Of a stretch of DNA of 64,000 bases, positions 45,073-58,897 are shown one piece after another. This stretch comes from Rhea pennata (lineage: Eukaryota; Chordata; Aves; Rheiformes; Rheidae). The position numbers and the translations under genes are program-made. The DNA is taken from assembly GCF_028389875.1 (NCBI RefSeq), contig NC_084672.1, positions 496,001-560,000 on the forward strand. The letters run 5' to 3'. The notes under the pieces were generated by a model. It was not told where the DNA came from. It saw only the letters and a list, made by a program, of their open reading frames with translations, and did not search any database. Each line of letters starts with the position of its first letter. The first letter of the stretch is position 1.

Positions 45073-47095
45073 CCGGTGCCGCCGGCGTGCCCAGCGGTGC
45101 CCGGCCAGTGCGACCCACGGCTGCGAGCTTCCCCAGCAGTGCCCTGCCAGAGGGACCCAGTGCTGCCAGCGTGCCCAGCGGTGCCCGGCCAGTGCGACCC
45201 ACGGCTGCGAGCTTCCCCAGCAGTGCCCTGCCAGAGGGACCCAGTGCTGCCAGCGTGCCCAGCGGTGCCCCGCCAGTGCGACCCACGGCTGCGAGCTTCC
45301 CCAGCAGTGCCCTGCCAGAGGGACCCAGTGCTGCCAGCGTGCCCAGCGGTGCCCGGCCAGTGCGACCCACGGCTGCGAGCTTCCCCAGCAGTGCCCTGCC
45401 AGAGGGACCCAGTGCTGTCAGCGTGCCCAGCAGTGCCCGGCCAGTGCGACCCACGGCTGCGAGCTTCCCCAGCAGTGCCCTGCCAGAGGGACCCAGTGCT
45501 GTCAGCGTGCCGAGCGGTGCCCAGCCAGTGTGACCCACGGCTGCGAGCTTCCCCAGCAGTGCCCTGCCAGAGGGACCCAGTGCTGCCAGCGTGCCCAGCG
45601 GTGCCCCGCCAGTGCGACCCACGGCTGCGAGCTTCCCCAGCAGTGCCCTGCCAGAGGGACCCAGTGCTGCCAGCGTGCCGAGCGGTGCCCAGCCAGTGTG
45701 ACCCACGGCTGCGAGCTTCCCCAGCAGTGCCCTGCCAGAGGGACCCAGTGCTGCCAGCGTGCCCAGCGGTGCCCGGCCAGTGCGACCCACGGCTGCGAGC
45801 TTCCCCAGCAGTGCCCTGCCAGAGGGACCCAATGCTGTCAGCGTGCCGAGCGGTGCCCAGCCAGTGCGACCCATGGCTGCGAGCTTCCCCAGCAGTGCCC
45901 TGCCAGAGGGACCCAGTGCTGCCGGCGTGCCCAGCAGTGCCCGGCCAGTGCGACCCACAGCTGCGAGCTTCCCCAGCAGTGCCCTGCCAGAGGGACCTAG
46001 TGCTGCCAGCGTGCCCAGCGGCGCCCGGCCAGTGCGACCCACGGCTGCGAGCTTCCCCAGCAGTGCCCTGCCAGAGGGACCCAGTGCTGCCAGCGTGCCC
46101 AGCGGTGCCCCGCCAGTGCGACCCACGGCTGCGAGCTTCCCCAGCAGTGCCCTGCCAGAGGGACCCAGTGCTGCCAGCGTGCCGAGCGGTGCCCAGCCAG
46201 TGTGACCCACGGCTGCGAGCTTCCCCAGCAGTGCCCTGCCAGAGGGACCCAGTGCTGCCAGCGTGCCCAGCGGTGCCCGGCCAGTGCGACCCACGGCTGC
46301 GAGCTTCCCCAGCAGTGCCCTGCCAGAGGGACCCAATGCTGTCAGCGTGCCGAGCGGTGCCCAGCCAGTGCGACCCATGGCTGCGAGCTTCCCCAGCAGT
46401 GCCCTGCCAGAGGGACCCAGTGCTGCCGGCGTGCCCAGCAGTGCCCGGCCAGTGCGACCCACAGCTGCGAGCTTCCCCAGCAGTGCCCTGCCAGAGGGAC
46501 CTAGTGCTGCCAGCGTGCCCAGCGGCGCCCGGCCAGTGCGACCCACGGCTGCGAGCTTCCCCAGCAGTGCCCTGCCAGAGGGACCCAGTGCTGCCAGCGT
46601 GCCCAGCGGTGCCCAGCCAGTGTGACCCACGGCTGCGAGCTTCCCCAGCAGTGCCCTGCCAGAGGGACCCAGTGCTGCCAGCGTGCCCAGCGGTGCCCGG
46701 CCAGTGCGACCCATGGCTGTGAGCTTCCCCATCAGTGCCCTGCCAGAGGGACCCAATGCTGCCGGCGTGCCTAGTGGTGCCTGGCCAGTGCGACCCATGG
46801 CTGTGAGCTTCCCCAGCAGTGCCCTGCCAGAGGGACCCAGTGCTGCCAGCGTGCCCAGTGGTGCCCAGCCAGTGTGACCCATGGCTGCGAGCTTCCCCAG
46901 CAGTGCTAAGCCAGTGGGACCTAGCACTGCCAGCGTGCCCAACAGTGCTCAGCCCATGGGACCTAATGCTTCAAGATTCCCTGTCACTGCCCTGTCTGCA
47001 CAAGCTGGTGCTGTGAGCTTCCCTGGCAGTGTCCTTCCTGCAGGACCCAGTGCTGCGAGCTTGCCCAGCAGTGCCCTGCCCATGAAACCCAGGAG
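45073..47095. repeat. 84-bp minisatellite with 42-bp substructure and a 504-bp higher-order repeat
   Basis: About 22 copies of an exact 84-bp unit run to about 46960, followed by decayed 42-bp units to 47095. Each 84-bp unit is two related 42-bp halves: one begins CCAGTGCTGCCAGCGTGCCC, the other CCACGGCTGCGAGCTTCCCC. Variant markers show that units 45577-46080 are repeated in the same order at 46081-46584 (CCAATGCTGTC at 45829 and 46333; CTAGTGCTGCC at 45997 and 46501; an ACAGCTG variant in the units starting at 45913 and 46417). Because 84 is divisible by 3, long frames stay open on both strands; no gene is called. It lies about 290 bp upstream of the SEMA4B start, inside the presumed first intron. 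Confidence 0.95.
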
Positions 47096-49640
47096 TACCC
47101 AGCTCCTTTCCTTTCCCCTTCACTTTCAGTCCAGGTGGGCAGCAGTCAGTCATAGCCCGGAAGGGGAGTGTGCGTTATCCCATGAGCTAATTGCAGCCAT
47201 GGGCCTACCCAGCACCGGGCACCGTCTCCCCCACAGCAGGGAGGCCCAGCTGCCCCGGGAACAGCTCAGCCTCGAGCCCGCCAGCACAGGAACGCTGCTG
47301 TTCCCAGAGTCCCCTCAGCGCTGGGTTCCCTCGGCAGTGGCTCTGCCCCGGGCCGGCCATCCCTGCAGCACGGCTGGGGACTGCGGTGGCGCCTGGGCCC
47401 ATGCGCTCCCCGTGCAGAGCGGGTCGTGGTGTCCACTGTGCCTGGGCACCGCGGGCTCCTGCGAGTTCTGGTGCAGCCCAGCCGCAGGCCACCTCTGCCA
47501 GCCCGTGCTGAAGGGCAACGCTCAGGGGTGCCGGTGCCTGCGTGGGACCGGCCCCCAGGGCCCAGGGCAGAGCCCCGCTGCTGCCAGCTTTGCCCTGTCG
47601 TGGGGCTCTGGGCAAGCGTGGGGCGGCAGGGCTGCGGCACCGGCGGGCACGGGAACGCCGGCAGGCAGCACCCACAGGTGGGCTCTGCAGCCCGGCCCCG
47701 CCACACGCGGGGCTCTGCAGCGCTGCGGGTTCCGTCCCTCGCAGAAGCGTGTGCAGACCCCTGGAAAACCATCCTGCTTCTCCTGCCATTGCCATGGCAA
47801 CGCGTTATTAATGACAGCTGCTTATTTTGCCATGGCAACACCAGGAGAGGGTCTCTGCTGCGCAGCGGGCAAGCTCTCCCGGGGCTGGGCAGCACCCTGC
47901 GGCAGAGCCGCGGGACGAGGCCGGCCGCCCCCCGCCCCGGCACCTGGCCGTCACCATCCCGCCGCCCGGGCGTACCTGGCCCCGCGGGCTGCTGGCTCCG
48001 ACCCCTCCTCAGCCGGGCTCCCTTCCTGCTCCCGGCCCCGCTCGCAGCTCCGACGTCCCTTCCTGGGCCGGGGCAGCCCCGGCCGGGCTCCACCCCACCC
48101 GCCTTATCGGTACCCTTTGCCCAGGAAGTGTCACCGCGGGGACGGGACGGGCACGGGAGGGGGCTGCGCGTCACAGGGCCGGGCCGGCAGCGCCCTGAGT
48201 GCGCTGAGTGTGCAGGGACTCGGCCCCGCGGGGGGACTCCCTCCCCACGCGGGGCCCGGGGGCAGCGGGGCCGGCATCGCCCGCCGGCATCGCCGCTGCA
48301 CCGTGTCGCGCCGCGCCCCCGGCGCGCGGCAGCCGGCGGAGCCCGGCGGCCCCGGGCAGGCGGGACCTTTAACCGGCGGCAGGCCGGGCGCGGAGCGGCG
48401 CTGGCAGCCGGGGCTGTTTACGACAAGCTGCCATTTCTGCGCTCCGCCTGCCCGGCGGCCGCCAGCGCTGGGCCGCGCGGGGCGCCCTGCGGCAGCGGCC
48501 CCGCTCCCCTCCCGCCCCGGCCCCCGCGGGGCAGCGCTGCCATGTGCCCGCCTGCGCGCCCCGACGTGCCGGGCGCGGGTGTGCACGCACGCCGGCAGCG
48601 CTCTCGCACCCCCCGCGGCCGCAGCAGGTTGGGGATGGGGAAATTGCGGGGGGTGGCAGGGCCCGTGCGGCGTTAACACCTGTGGCCCGGGGTGACAAGC
48701 AGGCGCGGCGGTGGGCGCCACGCTGAATTCCCACGCCGAAGCCCTCAGCCCTCGCCCGGGGGTGGCGGTGCAGGGAAGATGGCTGCGGAGCTGCCTGCCG
48801 GCGCCGAGCGGCGTCCGGGCTGCGGCGGCCCCGCTGCCCCTCCCGCCTCTCCCGAGCCATGTCCCTCCACCCTCGAGCCTTCCCTCTGCAACCTGCCGGG
48901 CGCCGGCACGGCACGGCACGGCACGGCACGGCACACCCCGCCCGCCGGCGCGCCCCGCCTGCAGGCCCGCTCCCCCCGGGCGCCCCGCTCAGCCCCCTCC
49001 CGGCGCCGCCGGGCTCCCCGCCGCAGCCCTGCACGCGGCGAGCTCGCAGCCGGGCGCGCTCCCGCGCTCCTGCTGATTCACGCACAGATGCTCCCGGCCG
49101 CAGCTGCTCCGCGCCGGCGGCAGCAGCTCGGCGCCTCGCGCGCGTCCCGCCGGAGCCGGCTGCTCCGCCCGCCCGCAGCACCGGCAGGGCCCCGGCGCAG
49201 CCTCCGCGCCCCCGGCGCCCGGCCGGCCCCGCCGAGCCCCGCGCCCTCCGGCGGCCGCTCTGACCCGGCGCCGGGGCGCGGGAACTGGGGATCCTGGCTG
49301 CGGGATGTGACCTCCTCCCGGCCACCCGCAGCTCCAGAGCCCGCCCCAGAGCTGGGCTTCTCTCCCGGCCCTGCTCCCTTCGGCCCAGCTCCCCCCCTTG
49401 CTTCGGTGCTGGCTGAGGGGGGCCCAGACCCCTAAAGCAGCCACCGGCGAGCAGCAGGGAGCCCCCGCACCTGCGTGGCCCCGACTTTCCCTGCAGCCTC
49501 GAGCCCAAAAGCTGCTTCGGCGCCTAATGCCGTCAGGCACCTGGGGACTGGCAGCACTTGTGCAACCCTCAGGCACAGGACACGGTGCACACAAGCACCC
49601 ACGTGGGTCGTGCAGCACATGTGTGTCCCACACCTGATGC
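47096..49640. other. SEMA4B upstream intron with a GC-rich island
   Basis: Non-repetitive, increasingly GC-rich DNA with no supported exon. CpG density peaks at about 48200-49300, including GGAAGATGGCTGCGG (YY1-like, near 48776) and a short GGCAC array (48903-48932). This could be an alternative SEMA4B promoter, but I could not establish a transcript. Confidence 0.4.
47789..47839. promoter_or_regulatory. Paired RFX X-box element
   Basis: TTGCCATGGCAAC occurs at 47789-47801 and again at 47827-47839. Both are near-perfect palindromic X-boxes (GTTNCCATGGNAAC type). Between them lie TTATTAATGA (homeodomain/HNF1-like, 47806-47815) and CAGCTG (47815-47820). It is about 3.0 kb upstream of the SEMA4B start codon, in the presumed first intron. 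RFX dimer binding and enhancer function are inferred. Confidence 0.65.
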
Positions 49641-50215
49641 TGGGTACACACACACACAAACACACCAGCAGCCCGCAGACATGTCCAGAACACTGTATGC
49701 ACTTCCATTCCCTCAGACAAGTGCCCTGCTCACACGCACACCCCTGCACATGTAAACACATGCACTGTGACTTACTGTGCATACACATCCCGTACTGCAA
49801 ACACAGACGCCTGGGAACACCCCCCAGCACACAGCTCCACACCAAGACAGGCTCCATCCACAAACGTAGCCATGAACGCTCCTGCACTGCTCACACACAC
49901 ACGCACACACACCTACACCCACCCACCCACACAAGCACACCCACTCATGCATACACCGTTCACACAGGCCCTCTGCCTTCTCCACACACCCCATGCACAC
50001 CCTGAATGCACAACACTCCCCCTGTGCACGGTCCCCGTGCACACATACCCGTGCACATGCACACCACCCTGCACAGGCCCCGTGCACACACGACACACAA
50101 GTGCACACACATATACGCACACTGCACAGCCTCTCACACAGCTTCCTTGCACTCCGCCTGCTGTGTACAAGCGCACCCCGCCTTGCACGGCCCCGTGCAC
50201 GCTTGCACACACCCA
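49640..50215. repeat. CA-rich degenerate simple repeat
   Basis: Long ACAC/CACACGC/GTGCACAC-rich stretch with ACCC and CATGCAC interruptions. The alternating purine-pyrimidine sequence is prone to Z-DNA. It lies just inside the presumed SEMA4B intron 1, next to the candidate first exon. Confidence 0.85.
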
Positions 50216-50286
50216 CCTCTTCCGCGCCAAACGCAGCCCCCCGCCCGGTCCCGGTCCCGGTCCCGGAGCCGCGCCCGCTGCTTACC

Positions 50287-50460
50287 GGCTCGGCGGCAGG
50301 TCCCGCCCGCGGCGCGGCGCGGGGCGGCTCCGGGCGGCTCCCGCTCCCCCGCCCGCCGCTCGCAACAAAGGGCCGCTCCGCCCGCTCCGCCCGCCGGCAC
50401 CGGCACCGGCACCGGCGCCGCGGCCGCCTCCCCGCCCGCCGCGCTGCGGGCCCGCCCCCG
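50287..50460 (-). other. SEMA4B: Candidate non-coding first exon/promoter of SEMA4B
   Basis: A CpG island with a consensus donor on minus (CCGAGCCG then GTAAGC, donor at 50281-50286). The SEMA4B coding exon 1 has an acceptor at about 44879 and needs an upstream exon. This donor is the best match I see, and mammalian SEMA4B also has far-upstream non-coding exons. The start site is not defined. Confidence 0.4.
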
Positions 50461-50469
50461 CCGGGGCTG

Positions 50470-53400
50470 CTCGGCGGCGGGAGCCGCGGGCGGGCGGGCC
50501 CGGCACGGGGGCTCCTCCTCGCCCTGGGGGGCAGGAACGGGGGGGGTCCGGCCCAGGGGGGCAGGAGCCCGAGGGGGTCCGTCCCGGCTCTGGATGGACA
50601 GGAGCCCAGGAGAAGGGTCCAGGGTGCAGGACCCTGCTGGGCTGGGGCTGCTGAGCACCGGGGTGAGAATCACTCGCCCAGCTCCCGCCAGGGGAGCGCT
50701 GGCCCCGAGAGCCAAGGCAGCTCGAGCCTGGGGCTACGGCGCATCCAGGGTGATGCTGGCCCTGGGCAGTGCTGGCCCCGGCCCCGGGGTGATGCTGGCC
50801 CCAGCCACGGCCCAGTGCTGGTCCTGGGCAATGCCAGCTGCCTGCTACCTGGCCATGACGCCCCACGGGTGGCCAAGGGGTTTGGCAGTGCTGTGGGGCC
50901 AGCGGGTGGGCAGGGAACAGGGAGCCTGGCCTCGCGTGGGGCCCTTCGAGGAGGTGAGGGCCTGTGCCCCCTTGCTTGCGGGGCTGGGGCTGCCGTGGGG
51001 TGAGGGCAGCGTGTTGGCACTGCAGCATGGGTGCAAGGGCTCCTGTACACGTCCCAAAGTGCAGCCCCAGGCAGCTCTGCAAGGTCCTTGCGGTGACATG
51101 TGGCTCCAGGTGCTTTGGGGCGGCAGCTGCCTGCAGGCAGCTCCACAAGGTCTTTGTGGTGACACTCGGCTCTGGGGGTTTGGGGGTGACACATGGCTCC
51201 AGGTGTCCTGCAGTGATTCCTGGTCTGAGACTGCTGCTGGGTGTCAGTGCTGCATGGAGTTGCCGGAGTCCGCAGAGCCTGAGCGGGCACGGGGAGGGCA
51301 GGAGCGTCACCCGCCTGGACTAGAGGAGCCAGGGGCAGTATGGGGCCGCCCCACCGGGGCTGTGCTCCAGCCCAGGGTCTGGCTGGTCTACCCTCACCCC
51401 ACACAGCCCCCGAGCAGAGCTCCAGCTCCCGCTGCTCCCCAAGCGCGGGCACTGACCTGCTGCCAGCCCTGGGCCGGGTACGGGTCACTGGGTTGGCCAT
51501 CCCTGGCCCTGCAGCTCCTGTCTTGGCCTCCCTGTCCTGGCAACCTCACAGTCCAGCTTGCATTTTTGTGCCTTCAGCTGTGCCATGTCCCTGAGCTCTG
51601 CCATCTGCTCACCCATCCACCGAGCCACAGGCAGCCCAGCTGCGCTGTGTGATGCTGCACTGCATCCCCACGGTAGCCGTGACGTCCCCTGCCCAGCCGT
51701 GCCGCTGTCTAGTGCCCAGCCTGAGGGGTGCAGCTGGGATGCAGATGGGATGGGAATGGGATGGGTTTGGGGATGTGAATGGGAATGAGAACGGGATGGG
51801 GTTCCCACAACCACTTGCTGCGTGCCCCATGAGTTGGGGGCCGAGGGTTGAGGGGAGTGGAGCTGCGGGTGCAGGCTGAGCGCCAGCGTCGCTCCTGCAG
51901 CGGCCGGGGCCCTGAGGTTCCAGCACCCGCGGGTGCTCAGCAGTGCCTGGTGAGTGAGTGAGACTCATGAGGGTTGCGCTGCTTGCAGGCAGAAAAGTGG
52001 TGCGCTTCCTGGATGGTATGCAGCTCTCTGCAGCCTCGCTGGCTGCGTACCACTCATGGCACAGGACCTCAGGTGTGTGTGCAGCCAGAGGTGCAAGTGT
52101 GCACAGGGCTGTGTGGACACCCGCCACCCCCAGACCTCTGCTTTTCCTCTGACTCAGGCGTGATGGAGCTGAGGCCTCTCAGGACACGCTGCTTCCCAGA
52201 GCAGGGACAGCTGGAGCCCGTCCCATCCTCCCCCAGCCCTCCCACCCGCGCAGACCCTCCTGGGGCCCTGCGAGCTCTGGGGGAAGCTGGCTTGGCAGCA
52301 GCCGCGGGCGTGTGGATTGGGCTCCGGCCAGGGATGGACTCCTTTGTTTGAAACCAGGCCGTCCCTGGGTCGGTGCCACATGGCTGCTCTCGTCAGCGCG
52401 CGCTCGGGGAGCCGCCGCTCCCCAGGGGCCGAGCAGCCGCGCTGGCGTGACCTCGCCTGCGAGAGCTGCGGTCACGGGGCGGCTCTGACCGCAGCAGGGC
52501 CAGGCCAAGGGCAGCGGGAGCCCGGCGCTGCAGCACGGCATGGTGAGGCAGCCGCTGTGCTCCAGGGGCCAGCGCTGGGGTGCAGCGCTGCCGAGAGCCC
52601 CCTGCCACGCCACCAGCCATACTAATTTGCAGATTCCTGGAGCAAATCTGCAGATTCCCAGAGCAAACTTGCAGATTCCTAGAGCAAATGCGGAGATTGC
52701 TGGAGTAAATTTGCAGATTTTGGGCGTGTCGCGTGGCAGCTCCTGGCACCAGTCCTGCCCTGCTGCGATGCCTCCTGCGGGCTCCGGCAGGGCTGCTCCT
52801 GGCAGAGCTGGCTCCCGGCATGGGGTCCGTCCTGCTGCTGTAGGCCCCAGCTCCCCAGGCAGTGCGGGGAGCAGGCAGGGGAAGGCAGTATGCTGCAGGG
52901 CAGGGCTCGCACAGGACAGGGTGCTGGACAGGGTGGCAGGGGCCCGGCATCCCCTGGGGCACTGGCCCCCCCAGTTGCAGTGCTGGCTGGCTGTGGGCCT
53001 GCGCTCTGGTTAATGTTAAAGCCGGGCACACGTCAGCGTGGCCCTGCCTCCCCTGCAACCCGCCCCCCCCCCGGGCAGCAGCTCCAGCTGGGCTGTTTTC
53101 CTGCTCTCCTCCCTGCAGCAGGACCTGCCTGGCCCCTGCAGCTAAAAAAAGCTGGCAGCAGCTTGGCTGTGCAGCCAGTGGGACAGCAAGCCTCCGGGCA
53201 CAGTGGCCCCGTGGTGCCAGGGCTCCTGGGCCTGGGGCAGGGCAGCCCTGCAGACCGTGCAGCAAGGTCTGGCGGGGCAATGGGAATAGCTCTGGCTGCC
53301 CCAACCCCCTGCGAGCCCGGACCAGGGGACATGAGCCCCTGCCACCCGTGCTGCTCCGCTCCGTCCAGCCACCCTGAGTCACGCGCTGGCAACGTGCGAA

Positions 53401-53600
53401 TCACTTGTTTCTATGTAGGGAAGCATGAGCTGGCTCCAAGCGCTCGGCTGAGCTGGCAGCGTCCCCCCGGCACAGATGTGCAGGAGTCGCGTCCCCTGGG
53501 CCGAGCAGGGCAGGGGGGACCGGCGCACCCGGCCCTTCCCCAGTGCCGCCCCGTCGGGGCGCACCGGTCCCCTCCGGAGGAGCCTGCGGTCGGGGGACTC
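50470..53600. other. SEMA4B-IDH2 intergenic DNA
   Basis: No exon or gene supported. Open frames here are short and lack family similarity. A small 23-24-bp repeat (GCAGATTCC..GAGCAAA, about four units) lies at 52629-52720. Confidence 0.55.
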
Positions 53601-53604
53601 TGGC

Positions 53605-54140
53605 CTCAGGGGAATGCAGAGTCCCGGGAGACACAGAGCCCCGGGGGACACGGAGCCCTGGGGGCCGCAGAGCCCTGGGGGACGCAGAGCCCTGGGGGAT
53701 GCGGAACCCTGGGGGATGCGGAGCCCTGGGGGATGCGGAGCCCTGAGGGATGCGGAGCCCTGAGGGATGTGGAGCCCCGGGGGACACGGAGCCCCGGGGG
53801 ACACGGAGCCCTGGGGGACGCAGAGCCCTGAGGGATGCGGAGCCCTGAGGGATGCGGAGGCCCGGGGGTCGTGGAGCCCTGGGGGACGCGGAGCCCTGGG
53901 GGATGCAGAACCCTGGGGGATGCAGAACCCTGGGGGACGCGGAGCCCTGGGGGATGCGGAGCCCTGGGGGATGCCGACCCTCGAGGGACGCTGACCCCCA
54001 GGGGACGCAGAGCCCCGGGGGACGCAGAGCCCCGGGGGATGCAGGTGTCTCTGAGGCCACCAAGCCCCCGGGGACGTGGAGCCCCCGGGGGACGCGGACA
54101 TCCAGGGCCCGCAGACCCTTGAGGGACGCGGAGCCCCGGC
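53605..54140. repeat. 17-bp minisatellite upstream of IDH2, about 31 copies
   Basis: Units of GAGCCCTGGGGGATGCG (17 bp) with variants GAGCCCCGGGGGACACG and GAACCCTGGGGGATGCA. It ends about 180 bp before the IDH2 start codon. All frames are open because three units make 51 bp; non-coding. Confidence 0.95.
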
Positions 54141-54285
54141 GCAGGCGGAGCCCGCACGGCACCGACCCCCGGCGGAGGCGCAGCCCCCCGACGGCAGCGG
54201 CTCGGCAGGCGCGCGCGGCCGGCGGGGGCGGGGCGGGGGCGGGGCCCAGCGCGGCCCCGCCCCGGGGCGGAGCCTCCCGCCCCCC

Positions 54286-54318
<33 letters not shown>

Positions 54319-54323
54319 CCGCC
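54141..54323 (+). promoter_or_regulatory. IDH2: IDH2 core promoter/5'UTR with GC boxes and (CCG)n
   Basis: Repeated GGGGCGGGGC boxes lie at about 54218-54245 and GGGGCGGAGC near 54264. A (CCG)9-type run at about 54284-54311 ends just before the ATG at 54324. TATA-less CpG-island promoter. Confidence 0.65.
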
Positions 54324-58425
<4,102 letters not shown>

Positions 58426-58691
58426 AGAAGGCCCTTTCTCAGCAGGGAAGGAGGGGGTCTGTGTGCGTGGTGCCAGGCATTTACCTCATTTTTAACAAGA
58501 TAGGGAGCCGACGCCGCCTCTAGCTCACTGACTTGGCTCAGGAACATTTGAAATAATTTTTATAAGCAGTTTTCCTATGAGTGTTTTTAAAGTATTTCTA
58601 GCAGGGGTTTGTAGGAAACGGGCTGGGGAGGGCTGCCCTTCACCGTGCTGTAATTTATGTAACCTCTGAACCTCATGGTGCCAACGTAGCA

Positions 58692-58697
58692 ATTAAA
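58692..58697 (+). terminator. IDH2: IDH2 poly(A) signal ATTAAA
   Basis: ATTAAA about 267 nt after the IDH2 stop; cleavage is expected near 58715. Confidence 0.7.
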
Positions 58698-58885
58698 CAC
58701 TTCAGAGGCCCACTGTGTGCGTGGTGGACGGGCGTGGGCCTGGGCGCGTGGCAGGGCTACGCAGGGCACTGCTGCCCTCCCGTGGCAGCTCTGGTCCCGG
58801 GGCCGGCCTGGCAGGCACGGAGGGGTGGGCTTCCTGCTGGCCCTGCCCAGGCGCAGGAGGCAGCCAGCCAGCTAAAGAATATTCA

Positions 58886-58891
58886 TTTATT
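58886..58891 (-). terminator. Poly(A) signal of the right-end minus-strand gene
   Basis: TTTATT on plus reads AATAAA on minus in an AT-rich stretch. It would end a 3'UTR of about 2.85 kb running from 61742 to about 58870, and lies about 190 bp from the opposing IDH2 signal. Confidence 0.65.
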
Positions 58892-58897
58892 TAGAAT

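Noticed and set aside
43640-46942. Long repeat proteins with 28-residue repeats (647-786 aa) across the 84-bp array
   Set aside because: 84 is divisible by 3, so any frame without a stop in one unit stays open. Frames are open on both strands, and the array lies in SEMA4B upstream non-coding DNA.
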